A DNA stretch of 64,000 nucleotides from JAAYED01 sp040772225 (lineage in GTDB: Bacteria > Chloroflexota > Anaerolineae > UBA1429), in the NCBI GenBank assembly GCA_040772225.1, contig JAXGYO010000003.1, positions 372,001-436,000 on the forward strand. The letters are read 5' to 3'. The notes under the pieces were generated by a model. That model worked only from the letters and a program-made list of their open reading frames with translations, made no database searches and was not told the DNA's origin. Every line of letters begins with the position of its first letter. The stretch's first letter is position 1. Shown piece after piece: positions 26,589-34,537 of this stretch. The position numbers and the translations under genes were made by a program.

Positions 26589-27419
26589 ATGTCCGATCGA
26601 TGGGCTGAACTGCAGAGTACCGAGATCCCGCTCTATGAAGGCATCGCGCCGGGCTCTGAATCGTGGGTACAGGTGGAGACCGACGGCGTCATGGATAGTG
26701 GACTGCATGTGGTGCGCAATGTCGTGCGTCCCACCCTGACGCCGTTCTTACCGGAGCGGAGGGTCGGCGTCTCGCCGACCTCCGGCGCCCCGGCAGTCAT
26801 CATCGCGCCGGGTGGTGCGTGGCACTTTCTCGCGTGGGACCACGAGGGGATCCAGGTGGCAGAGTGGCTGCGCGACCGTGGGATCGCCGCGTTCATCCTC
26901 AAATACCGCCTGCTGCCCACCGATGACACCTTCCCGCGGGACTATGAGGCGCGCATGGCCGCCGCCGGGCCCAACTTTATGCAGTCGCTGGCGCCGTACC
27001 TGCCGCTGATCAGCGCCGACGCGCAGCAGGCCATCCGGCTGGTGCGGTCACGGGCGGAGGAATGGGGCATCGTCCCGGGCAAAGTGGGGATCATGGGATT
27101 CTCCGCGGGCGGCACGGTCACCTCGCTGGCGACGCTGCAATACGACGCGTCCTCACGGCCCGACTTTGCCGCGCCCATCTACGGCGCCGGCGCGCCGGGA
27201 CCCGTGCCGGCCGATGCCCCGCCGCTCTTTATCGCCGTCGCCAACGATGACGATCTCGCGCCCCACAGCCTGGAGATGTACCAACGCTGGCATGACGCGG
27301 GCCAAGAGGTGGAGCTGCACGTCTATGCGCGCGGCGGCCACGGCTTTGGCATGAACAAGACTGGCCTGCCTGCCGAGGGCTGGATCGAGCGGTTCTACGA
27401 GTGGCTTGCGTTTGTCTGA
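26589..27419 (+). CDS. Alpha/beta hydrolase, xylan-esterase-like, with an embedded hairpin repeat
   Basis: A 276-residue BD-FAE/acetyl-xylan-esterase-like hydrolase. It has the oxyanion segment APAVIIAPGGAWHFL, nucleophile elbow IMGFSAGGTVTSL, an aspartate in ANDDDLAPHS and histidine in RGGHGFGM. GGTGGAGGA precedes the ATG at 26589. Residues about 58-66, in RRVGVSPTSGAPA, are encoded by GGTCGGCG-TCT-CGCCGACC, a 19-base hairpin of the same design as the intergenic arrays. It is read in frame and lies on a loop before the first conserved strand. It follows GH2 by 66 bp and probably works with it on acylated glycans. Confidence 0.8.
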   Translation: MSDRWAELQSTEIPLYEGIAPGSESWVQVETDGVMDSGLHVVRNVVRPTLTPFLPERRVGVSPTSGAPAVIIAPGGAWHFLAWDHEGIQVAEWLRDRGIAAFILKYRLLPTDDTFPRDYEARMAAAGPNFMQSLAPYLPLISADAQQAIRLVRSRAEEWGIVPGKVGIMGFSAGGTVTSLATLQYDASSRPDFAAPIYGAGAPGPVPADAPPLFIAVANDDDLAPHSLEMYQRWHDAGQEVELHVYARGGHGFGMNKTGLPAEGWIERFYEWLAFV

Positions 27420-27445
27420 GCATCGCATGATGCTCAGACAAACGC
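27408..27445 (+). terminator. 17-bp perfect hairpin over the hydrolase stop codon
   Basis: Arms at 27408-27424 and 27429-27445 are exact complements around the loop GCAT. The core is GTCTGAGCATC and its complement. The stop codon TGA (27417-27419) lies inside the left arm, so the stem would form as the ribosome finishes. No U-run follows, so it may act as an mRNA 3' stabiliser rather than a classical terminator. Confidence 0.6.
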
Positions 27446-27483
27446 TTGATGCTGGGCTACTAGGCACGCACCCTTATTCCCCC

Positions 27484-28350
27484 GGAAGGACGGTCTCCGA
27501 CCGTCCTGATTCCGCCGAGAAGCGCCCCTCGGACGGTCAGAGACCGTCCGTCCGCGAGCCTGGACTGCGAGCGTGGCCCTGGGCGGCAAGGTGCGCCCGC
27601 TCCTCTGGAAGGACGGTCTCCGACCGTCCTGGCTCCGCCGAGAAGCGCCCCTCGGACGGTCAGAGACCGTCGGTCCGTGACCCTGGATTGCGGGCGTGTC
27701 CCTGGGCGGCAGGGCCCGCCCGCTCCTCTGGAAGGACGGTCTCCGACCGTCCCGCGAGCGTGGCCGCGACCCTGGACCGCAAGGATGCCCCGACCTAGCA
27801 AGGTGCGCCCGCTCGGACGGTCAGAGACCGTCCGTCCGCCGACGCCCCTCGGACGGCGAGACCGTGTCCCCCTGGGCGCGTGTCCCTGGGCGGCAAGCCC
27901 GCCCGCTCCTCTGGAAGGACGGTCTCCGACCGTCCTGGCTCCGCCGAGAAGCGCCCTCGGACGGTCAGAGACCGTCCGTCCGTGACCCTGGATTGCGAGC
28001 GTGTCCCTGGGCGGCAAGGCCCGCCCGCTCCTCTGGAAGGACGGTCTCCGACCGTCCTGATTCCGCCGAGAAACGCCCCTCGGACGGTCAGAGACCGTCC
28101 GTCCGTGACCCTGGACCGCGAGCGTGACCCTGGGCGGCAGGGCCCGCCCGCTGCGCTGGAAGGACGGTCTCCGACCGTCCTGATTCCGCCGAGAAGCGCC
28201 CCTCGGACGGTCAGAGACCGTCCGTCCGTGACCCTGGACCGCGAGCGTGACCCTGGGCGGCAGGGCCCGCCCGCTGCGCTGGAAGGACGGTCTCCGACCG
28301 TCCTGGCTCCGCCGAGAAGCGCCCCTCGGACGGTCAGAGACCGTCCTTCC
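27484..28350. repeat. Array 3: seven copies of a ~123-bp unit, two hairpins per unit
   Basis: Units begin with GGAAGGACGGTCTCCGACCG at about 27484, 27607, 27730, 27912, 28036, 28157 and 28280. Each carries GGACGGTC-TCC-GACCGTCC, then CGCCGAGAAGCGCCCC, then GGACGGTC-AGA-GACCGTCC and a spacer containing CCTGGGCGGCA. The third unit is rearranged. Because 123 is a multiple of three, long spurious open frames cross the array on both strands; they encode only repeated GRSLTVRGALLGG-like strings. The array abuts the pirin stump at its right end. Confidence 0.9.
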
Positions 28351-28377
28351 ACCAGACCCAGCAGGCGCCCAACATAG

Positions 28378-28455
28378 GTGGCGCATCAGCCTGACGCCGG
28401 CGCCATCCACGGCGGGCTGTCCCCGGACGATGCGCTTGATGCGTCGCAGTTCCAT
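28378..28455 (-). pseudogene. Pirin-family N-terminal stump
   Basis: An ATG at 28455 with GGAGG five bases upstream opens MELRRIKRIVRGQPAVDG then AGVRL. This is the usual N-terminus of pirin-family cupin proteins, which carry a GQP...EGAGVRLRR-type motif. Similarity ends after about 24 residues, and repeat array 3 begins roughly 30 bp further on. A normal pirin has 230-300 residues, so more than 90% of the gene is missing. The intact start signals suggest a recent truncation linked to the array. Confidence 0.6.
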
Positions 28456-28483
28456 GGTGACCTCCGTTCTCGCGTATGGCGCG

Positions 28484-29245
28484 CTAGTGCAGCAGCCGTC
28501 GCAAAAGGGCCTGCTGGATCTCTGGATGTACACCGATCGCTTGCATGTAGCCCTCGGGTCCGCCGTAGCGGTTCTGCCAGTGGTCCAGCAGCGTGCGCAT
28601 GGTCTCGGGCTCGGTGATGGGCTCGAAAGGCGGCTCCTGACCGGCTGCCAGCGCCTCTGCCACCTCGCGCTCCCACTGCGGGCGCAACAGCGCCTGGGAC
28701 GCGGCATAGTCCGCGATGATGATCTCCTCCGGTACGCCGGCAAGCCCCAGCAGCAGCGCCGTGATGATCCCCGTGCGGTCCTTGCCCGCCTGGCAGTGAT
28801 AGAGCACGCCGCCGTCGGGCGCCGCAGCGAGGGACCGCAGGATCGCGGCGATGGATGCCTGATAGTTTTCGACAAAGAGGATGTACTCTTCCCCGCGGGT
28901 GGTGGCCGCTGCCAGCAAGCGCATCATCGCGTTATCCAGGGGGAGCATGGCGATCTCCAGCCGGGTGAGGTGCGTGATCTCCTCCGGCGCGAGGTAGCTG
29001 TCCTGCGCGATCTCGCGGGGCGAGCGCAGATCGATGATCGTCCGCACGCCGTGGGCCGATAGCGCACGCCAGCCCTCTGACGTCAGCTGCGCGGGATTGT
29101 CCGAGCGCACGAACCGTCCAAAGCGGGTGACGGGCGTTGCGGCGGTGACATGCCCGTTCAGCGCCGGCAACCCGCCCAGGTCGCGCACGTTGGGGCACGC
29201 GGGCCAGTGCAACTGCCGGGCAGCGATCAGCGCTGGATCAGCCAT
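28484..29245 (-). CDS. Tyrosine-protein phosphatase (atypical dual-specificity type)
   Basis: A 253-residue phosphatase of the bacterial tyrosine/dual-specificity family (COG2365-like). The catalytic loop is HCQAGKDRTG with nucleophile C151 and R157. The N-terminus has PNVRDLGGLPALNG and RSDNPAQLT, typical of this branch, which includes phosphatases for phosphotyrosine or phosphoinositides. No signal peptide. The pirin stump's start lies 28 bp downstream on the same strand, so the two may once have formed an operon. The spacer upstream holds CTGCAATCTGCCATC-type low-complexity words. Confidence 0.88.
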   Translation of the reverse strand: MADPALIAARQLHWPACPNVRDLGGLPALNGHVTAATPVTRFGRFVRSDNPAQLTSEGWRALSAHGVRTIIDLRSPREIAQDSYLAPEEITHLTRLEIAMLPLDNAMMRLLAAATTRGEEYILFVENYQASIAAILRSLAAAPDGGVLYHCQAGKDRTGIITALLLGLAGVPEEIIIADYAASQALLRPQWEREVAEALAAGQEPPFEPITEPETMRTLLDHWQNRYGGPEGYMQAIGVHPEIQQALLRRLLH

Positions 29246-29363
29246 CGTCCTGTCCCCTCTGCAATCTGCAATCTGCCATCTGCCATCGGCCGACCGCCAT
29301 CGTCCATCGTCCGTGGTCCCATCTCACGCTCTGTCTCACTGTTTACGCCTTGTGCCCGCGGTG

Positions 29364-29843
29364 CTACACTCTGTCCGTGAGGCATCCCGCCCGCGCTGTG
29401 ATCTCGCCGCGGTGCGCGGCCCAGAGCGCCAGCAGGCGCGGGCCCAGCCAGAGCCCCAGCAGGGCGCCCAGCAGGTCGGCCAGGGCGTCCCATGGGGAGG
29501 CCGTGCGCCCGGGGATAAAGCTCTGATGGTATTCGTCCAGCAGCCCCCAGGACAGGGCAAAGAGCGCCGCCCAAAAGCGCGGATACGCCGCCAGCCAGCG
29601 GGGGAGCGCCGCCGCGCGGAAACGGATCACGCGCCAGGCGAGCACCGCGACGACGGCATAGATCAGCGCGTGGCTGCCATAGTTAAAGATATCACGGATC
29701 AGGCTGCCACGCTCGCCGGGGCCGGGCAGCGAGGGCTGGTCCGAGAGGATCCAGATCAGCGCCAGGCAGGCCAGCAAGGGCAGTTCATAGGAGATCCAGG
29801 CGGGGCGCTTGCGAGGCACGCCGGCACGAGACGTGTTACTCAT
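29364..29843 (-). CDS. VanZ-like membrane protein
   Basis: A 159-residue protein with four predicted membrane segments. The VanZ hallmarks are a first segment followed by LSDQPSLPGPG, KH/NYGSHALIYAVVAVLAWR in the middle, and WGLLDEYHQSFIPGRTASPWD before the last segment. The E-x2-Q-x3-P-x-R motif is the family's best-conserved feature. Function is unclear; VanZ itself mildly raises teicoplanin resistance. The ATG overlaps the stop of the upstream small membrane gene (ATGA), so the two are translationally coupled. Confidence 0.85.
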   Translation of the reverse strand: MSNTSRAGVPRKRPAWISYELPLLACLALIWILSDQPSLPGPGERGSLIRDIFNYGSHALIYAVVAVLAWRVIRFRAAALPRWLAAYPRFWAALFALSWGLLDEYHQSFIPGRTASPWDALADLLGALLGLWLGPRLLALWAAHRGEITARAGCLTDRV

Positions 29844-30007
29844 CGCTTGCGCCACTGATTCCAGAGGGTGTTGTAGCCATTCATCAGGAGCAGGGCGATG
29901 GCCATCGCCATCACAAAGTCCCATTTGCCGAGCATCGCCGCACCGATGCCGACAAAGAGGACCAGGAGATCCAGCCAGAATATGAGCCGTGTGCCGTCAG
30001 AGTTCAT
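29840..30007 (-). CDS. Small membrane protein
   Basis: A 55-residue protein with two hydrophobic stretches (LIFWLDLLVLFVGIGAAMLG and FVMAMAIALLLMNGYNTLW) and a basic C-terminus NQWRKR. I do not recognise a family. Its TGA overlaps the ATG of the VanZ-like gene by four bases, and GGGAGAAG lies just upstream of its ATG, which supports real translation. A longer in-frame upstream extension has no ribosome-binding site. Confidence 0.6.
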   Translation of the reverse strand: MNSDGTRLIFWLDLLVLFVGIGAAMLGKWDFVMAMAIALLLMNGYNTLWNQWRKR

Positions 30008-30101
30008 GCTTCTCCCTACTGTACGCGTGACTCTTCCAGTATAGCATGGACGCGGCTTGCCGCGGAACGGCAGCCATGTACCCTGCATGAAGGAGGACAT
30101 G

Positions 30102-31466
30102 ATGACCACATTGTTAGTAGATCACGCTCGTTTATTGGCCACCATGGATGCGGACCGGCGCGAGATTCCCGATGGCGCGGTGCTGATCGAGGACGGCGTT
30201 ATCCGCTGGGTGGGGCCCGCCGATGAGCTGGCGGATGCCTGGCGGCGCGCGCCGGGGCTCAGCACCCTCGACGCCTCAAACCTGGTCGTCCTGCCCGGGA
30301 TGGTCAATACACACCATCACCTCTTCCAGTCTCTGACAAGGGCGCTGCCGCAGGCGCAGGATGCCAAGCTCTTTGACTGGCTCGCCAGTCACTATCCGCG
30401 CTGGAACCGGCTGACGCCCGAGATGGTCTATGTGAGCGCTAAAACGGCCATGGCCGAGCTGGTGCTCACCGGCGCTACCACCATCAGCGATCATCTCTAC
30501 CTGTATGCCAACGGCGCCAGTATTGACGACGAGATTCGCGCCGCCCGCGAGCTGGGCGTGCGATTCCATCCCTGCCGCGGCAGCATGTCCATCGGCAAGT
30601 CTGAGGGTGGCCTGCCGCCCGATAACTCCGTCGAAGATGAGGACGCCCTGCTGCGTGAGACGCAGCAGGCCATTGAGCGCTGGCACAATCCGGCGCGCTA
30701 TGCCATGTGCCGCATCGCGGTGGCGCCCTGCGCGCCCTTTAACGTCTCCGAGGACCTGATGCGCCGTTCGGCGGAGCTGGCGCGGGAATACGGGGTGCTG
30801 CTGCACACCCATGTGGCCGAGACGCAGGACGAGGAGGCCTATACCCTGGAGCGCGTGGGCATGCGCCCGGCGGCCTACATGGCCTCGCTGGGCTGGGTCG
30901 GTCCCGATGTCTGGTGGGCCCACGCTGTGCACCTGACCGCCGAGGAGATCGCGCTGCTGGCCGAGACCGGCACGGGCGTGTCGCACTGTCCCTCCAGCAA
31001 CATGCGCCTGGGCTCTGGCATCGCCCCTGTGCGGGCCATGCTGGATGCTGGCGTGCATGTAAGCCTGGCGGTGGATGGCAGCGCCAGCAACGACTCGAAC
31101 AACATGCTGGCCGAGGCGCGGCTGGCAATGCTGTTGCAGCGGGTCCATGGCGGGGCTGAGGCGCTTTCGGCCCGTGAGACGCTGGAGATGGCCACATTGG
31201 GCGGCGCAGCCGTGCTGGGTCGCGACGATATCGGAGCGCTGGCGCCGGGCATGGCCGCCGACCTGATCGGCTACGATCTGGACGCGCTGGAACTGGCCGG
31301 AGCGCAGGCCGACCCGCTGGGGGCGCTGCTGCTGTGCGTCCCCGGCCGCGTGAGCCTGAGCATCATCAATGGCCGGGTCGTGGCGGAGGGTGGCGCCCTG
31401 GTCACGGCGGACGTGTCCGAGCTGGTGGCCCGGCACAACGTGTTGAGCCACATGCTGTGGCGGTAG
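30102..31466 (+). CDS. 8-oxoguanine deaminase-like amidohydrolase
   Basis: A 454-residue cytosolic Zn-dependent deaminase of the AtzB/8-oxoguanine deaminase branch. It would convert 8-oxoguanine to urate, or deaminate a related purine or triazine. Metal ligands are seen in GMVNTHHHLFQSLTRA, LLHTHVAETQDEE and WWAHAVHLT, with the aspartate in SLAVDGSASNDSNNM. The last is diagnostic for this branch. ATGATG follows AGGAGG; the second ATG (30102) gives better spacing. A hairpin lies about 65 bp after the stop. Confidence 0.85.
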   Translation: MTTLLVDHARLLATMDADRREIPDGAVLIEDGVIRWVGPADELADAWRRAPGLSTLDASNLVVLPGMVNTHHHLFQSLTRALPQAQDAKLFDWLASHYPRWNRLTPEMVYVSAKTAMAELVLTGATTISDHLYLYANGASIDDEIRAARELGVRFHPCRGSMSIGKSEGGLPPDNSVEDEDALLRETQQAIERWHNPARYAMCRIAVAPCAPFNVSEDLMRRSAELAREYGVLLHTHVAETQDEEAYTLERVGMRPAAYMASLGWVGPDVWWAHAVHLTAEEIALLAETGTGVSHCPSSNMRLGSGIAPVRAMLDAGVHVSLAVDGSASNDSNNMLAEARLAMLLQRVHGGAEALSARETLEMATLGGAAVLGRDDIGALAPGMAADLIGYDLDALELAGAQADPLGALLLCVPGRVSLSIINGRVVAEGGALVTADVSELVARHNVLSHMLWR

Positions 31467-31530
31467 CGACCGCGGTCCTGCGAGTTCAGTGTCTGTCTGT
31501 TTTCGGTAAACGGGGCGTATGACGCGTGTG

Positions 31531-31565
31531 ACCCCCTGCAAACGTAGAGGCTCTTTGCGGGGGTT
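31531..31565 (+). terminator. Stem-loop after the deaminase gene
   Basis: ACCCCCTGCAAA at 31531-31542 pairs with TTTGCGGGGGTT at 31554-31565, with one T-G pair and an 11-base loop. It is 65 bp past the deaminase stop and upstream of the DeoR promoter, so it may separate the two units. No strong T-run follows. Confidence 0.45.
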
Positions 31566-31575
31566 GTCGTAATGA

Positions 31576-31587
31576 TTAGGCGCCTAA
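31576..31587. promoter_or_regulatory. 12-bp palindrome upstream of the DeoR promoter
   Basis: TTAGGCGCCTAA is a perfect palindrome that ends 32 bp before the -35 box of the DeoR promoter. DeoR-family regulators commonly bind palindromes near their own promoters, so it is a candidate autoregulatory operator. This is inference only. Confidence 0.4.
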
Positions 31588-31619
31588 GCAAAATGGCGGA
31601 TAAGTGCGCCTTGTGCCGA

Positions 31620-31648
31620 TTGACGCACCGTCGTCGGGGTGCTAGAAT
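31620..31648 (+). promoter_or_regulatory. Sigma70-type promoter of the DeoR-led operon
   Basis: TTGACG at 31620-31625 and TAGAAT at 31643-31648 with a 17-base spacer. The -10 box lies 38 bases before the GTG start of the regulator gene. It could drive the regulator and the following sugar operon. Confidence 0.65.
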
Positions 31649-31686
31649 CACGTCATCAGGCAGCACATAAAGGAAAGTAGACGAAA

Positions 31687-32466
31687 GTGACTATGGCTAG
31701 AAGACTGTATCGCCAGGAACGGCTCGATCTCATTCTAGACAAGCTGCAACAGACAGGTTACGTTTCGGTATCAGAGCTCAGCGAGGATCTGGGTGTTTCG
31801 GCAGTGACGGTGCGCACGGATCTGGACAGCCTGGAGGCTGACGGCCAGCTCCAGCGCACCCATGGCGGCGCGGTGCCCCTCCACAGCAATGAAGAGATGC
31901 TGTCCTTTTCGGCGCGGCAGCGCGAGCGCTCCGATGCCAAGGAGCGCATCGGGGCCGCGGCGGCTGCGCTGGTTGACGACGGTGAGGCCATCATTCTGGA
32001 TGCCAGCACGACCTCGTGGCATATGGCGCGCCATCTGCTGACGCATCGCGATCTCACCGTGCTGACCAACGGCCTGCACGTGGCCATCGAGCTCCTGCGC
32101 GGGTCGGGCGTAGATGTGCTCATCCCTGGCGGCCCTGTCTGGCGTGAGGCCGGCGCGGTGGTCGGGCCGGTCTCTGGGCCTGGCCCGGAGGGCATCAATA
32201 TCACCAAGGTGTTCTACAGCGGCCGGGGGTTTGACCTCGAAACCGGCCTGTCGGATCCGAACCGCGACGAGGTCCTGCTCAAACAGGCACTGCTGCGCCC
32301 GGGCCGTGAGTTGACGGTCATGGTCGATGCCAGCAAGTTCGGCAAGGTGGCCTTTGCTACCGTCACCGAGCTGGACCGGGTGAAGCGGGTCATCACAGAC
32401 TCTGATGCGCCGGCCGAGGCGTTGGACGCTCTGAGGGAGCGCGGCATCGAGGTGATCGTGGTTTAG
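31687..32466 (+). CDS. DeoR-family sugar-operon regulator
   Basis: A 259-residue repressor. The winged HTH at the N-terminus reads LYRQERLDLILDKLQQTG and VSVSELSEDLGVSAVTVRTDL, with the typical THGGAVP linker. The effector domain (about 75-259) is isomerase-like, with LDASTTSWHMARHL and VMVDASKFGKVAF; it senses sugar phosphates in this family. The GTG at 31687 is taken as start, with an ATG two codons later as alternative; AGGA lies upstream. The RhaI-like gene begins 52 bp downstream, so it probably regulates the 32519-41776 operon. Confidence 0.88.
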   Translation: MTMARRLYRQERLDLILDKLQQTGYVSVSELSEDLGVSAVTVRTDLDSLEADGQLQRTHGGAVPLHSNEEMLSFSARQRERSDAKERIGAAAAALVDDGEAIILDASTTSWHMARHLLTHRDLTVLTNGLHVAIELLRGSGVDVLIPGGPVWREAGAVVGPVSGPGPEGINITKVFYSGRGFDLETGLSDPNRDEVLLKQALLRPGRELTVMVDASKFGKVAFATVTELDRVKRVITDSDAPAEALDALRERGIEVIVV

Positions 32467-32518
32467 CCCTGGCAGGCCTCGTACCAGCGAGCTTGGCACA
32501 CTATTTCGAGGAGGCAAT

Positions 32519-33748
32519 ATGGGCCAGTGGAAAGAGGCTTACCGGAGGCTGAGCGACGACCTCAGCGCGCGCGGCGTGGATGTGCCGGGCGTGATAGCCG
32601 CGCTCAAAGCGCAGCATATCGAGACGCCGTCCTGGGGCTATGCTGACTCCGGCACCCGGTTCAAGGTGTTCAACCAGCCCGGGGCTGCGCGCACCGCTTT
32701 TGAAAAGATCGAGGACGCCGCCCAGGTGCACAAGTACACCGGCGTGGCCCCCTCGGTCGCTTTGCATATCCCCTGGGACAAGGTCGACGACTATGCCGCG
32801 CTGCAGGCCCATGCGGCCTCGGCAGGTGTGAGCCTCGGGGCGATCAACCCCAACCTCTTTCAGGACGACGCCTACAAGCTGGGCAGCCTGACGCACCCCG
32901 ACCCGGCGGTGCGGCGCCAGGCCATCGACCACTGCCTGGAGTGCATCGAGATCGCTCAGACGGTAGGCTCCCGCGATATCTCCCTCTGGTTGGCGGACGG
33001 CACCAGCTCTCCCGGTCAGGACCACATGCGCTCGCGCAAGCACCGCCTGCTCGATTCGCTGCAGGAGGTGTACGCGGCGATGCCCGCGCCCATGCGCCTG
33101 CTCATCGAGTACAAGTTCTTTGAGCCTGCGTTCTACCACACGGATCTGGGCGACTGGGGTATGGCCTACCTCATGGCCACCAAGCTCGGCGACCGCGCCA
33201 AGGTCCTGGTGGACCTGGGTCACCACCCGCTGGGCACCAACATCGAGCAGATCGTCGCCCTGCTGCTGGACGAAGGCCGCCTGGGCGGGTTCCACTTTAA
33301 CAATAAAAAGTATGCCGACGACGACCTAACGGTCGGTTCCATCAACCCCTATGAGCTGTTCCTGATCTTTAGCGAGCTCATCGACGGCGAGCGCGATCCG
33401 GCCGTGCATATGGACGTGGCCTATATGCTGGATGAGTCGGTCAATATCAAGGTCAAGATTCCGGCCATGATTCAATCGGTGGTCAACGTCCAGGTGGCCT
33501 ACGCCCAGGCGCTGCTGATCGACCGGGAGGCGCTGCGCGAGGCCCAGGAGACGGGCTGCGTCATTCAGGCCGAGGAAGTGCTGCTGGACGCCTACCGCAC
33601 TGACGTGCGTCCGTTGCTGGCGGCGATGCGCGACGAGCTGGGGCTCGACCCTGACCCCATCGCGGCCTATCTGCGCAGCGGTTACCAGGAGAAAATCGTC
33701 GCCGAGCGCGGTGTCTCCGGCTCCGGCTCTGGCTATCCGGGGGCATGA
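32519..33748 (+). CDS. rhaI: L-rhamnose isomerase-like sugar isomerase
   Basis: A 409-residue TIM-barrel isomerase of the RhaI type (Pseudomonas stutzeri/Rhizobium/Bacillus group), interconverting L-rhamnose and L-rhamnulose and often acting on other aldoses. Metal-site regions are LLIEYKFFEPAFYHTDLGDW, VDLGHHPLGTNIEQIVA and GGFHFNNKKYADDDL. GSINPYELFLIF is also typical. GAGGAGG precedes the ATG. Its stop overlaps the aldolase start (ATGA), so it is the first structural gene of the operon. A rhamnulokinase is missing nearby, so the physiological sugar could be different. Confidence 0.8.
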   Translation: MGQWKEAYRRLSDDLSARGVDVPGVIAALKAQHIETPSWGYADSGTRFKVFNQPGAARTAFEKIEDAAQVHKYTGVAPSVALHIPWDKVDDYAALQAHAASAGVSLGAINPNLFQDDAYKLGSLTHPDPAVRRQAIDHCLECIEIAQTVGSRDISLWLADGTSSPGQDHMRSRKHRLLDSLQEVYAAMPAPMRLLIEYKFFEPAFYHTDLGDWGMAYLMATKLGDRAKVLVDLGHHPLGTNIEQIVALLLDEGRLGGFHFNNKKYADDDLTVGSINPYELFLIFSELIDGERDPAVHMDVAYMLDESVNIKVKIPAMIQSVVNVQVAYAQALLIDREALREAQETGCVIQAEEVLLDAYRTDVRPLLAAMRDELGLDPDPIAAYLRSGYQEKIVAERGVSGSGSGYPGA

Positions 33749-34521
33749 CGATGAGCGATGCCGCGCAGCAGGTTCTGCACGAACTGGTCGCCATGTCACT
33801 CGAGATCGGGCGGCCAGAGCGCGATCTGGTGATTCTGGGGGAGGGCAACACCTCGGCCGACGTGGGCGATGGGTCCTTCTGGGTCAAGGCCAGTGGCACC
33901 CAGCTGGCGACGGCGACCGAAGGCTCCTTTGTGCGCCTGTACACCGATCCGGTGTGCGCCATCGCGGATCGGCCGGCCTGCAGCGACGCTGATTTCAAGA
34001 TGCTGCTGGACGCTGCCCGGGTTGACACGACGGATTCGCGCCGCCCCTCGGTGGAGACGGTGCTCCATGCGCTGGCGCTCAAAGAGATGGGCGTCCGGTT
34101 CATCGCGCACACGCACCCGGTGGCGGTCAATGCCGTTCTGTGCTCGGTTCAGGCGGAAGAGGCCATCGCCGGGCGGCTCTTTCCCGATGAGATCGTCGTA
34201 TGTGGCCCGGCACCGGCCTTTGTGCCCTACACGGACCCCGGCTTTGAGCTGGCCGTCACCGTCCGCAGGGTGATGCATGATTATGCGGACGAGTACGGGA
34301 TGCCGCCCAAGGTCGTGCTGATGCAGAATCATGGGCTGATCGCCCTGGGTGCCTCCGCCGGGGAGGTGGACAATATTACGTCCATGTACGTCAAGACCTG
34401 CCGGGTGCTGCTGGGGACCTACGCCCTGGGCGGCCCGCACTTTCTCACTCAGGCCAATGTGGACCGGATTCACACCCGGCCGGACGAACTCTACCGCCGG
34501 AGCGCACTCGCTGGCCAATAA
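33745..34521 (+). CDS. Class II aldolase/adducin-family protein
   Basis: A 258-residue Zn-dependent aldolase. The substrate loop LGEGNTSADVGDGSFWVKASG matches the family's GN-x-S and KASG motifs. Zinc ligands are in AHTHPVAVNA (H-x-H) and MQNHGLIALG (H). Such enzymes cleave 1-phosphates of L-rhamnulose or L-fuculose, or non-phosphorylated relatives. The ATG at 33745 overlaps the previous stop, with a second ATG at 33751. The order isomerase-aldolase suggests that it cleaves the isomerase product after phosphorylation. Confidence 0.8.
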   Translation: MTMSDAAQQVLHELVAMSLEIGRPERDLVILGEGNTSADVGDGSFWVKASGTQLATATEGSFVRLYTDPVCAIADRPACSDADFKMLLDAARVDTTDSRRPSVETVLHALALKEMGVRFIAHTHPVAVNAVLCSVQAEEAIAGRLFPDEIVVCGPAPAFVPYTDPGFELAVTVRRVMHDYADEYGMPPKVVLMQNHGLIALGASAGEVDNITSMYVKTCRVLLGTYALGGPHFLTQANVDRIHTRPDELYRRSALAGQ

Positions 34522-34537
34522 CAGGAGCATATACATC

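Noticed and set aside
24903..26708. Long minus-strand frame opposite the GH2 gene
   Set aside because: Shadow of the GH2 reading frame; no family motif or ribosome-binding site.
27460..28875. 471-codon minus-strand frame across array 3
   Set aside because: It joins part of the phosphatase region in the wrong frame, the pirin stump and repeats; only the pirin stump has a start site.
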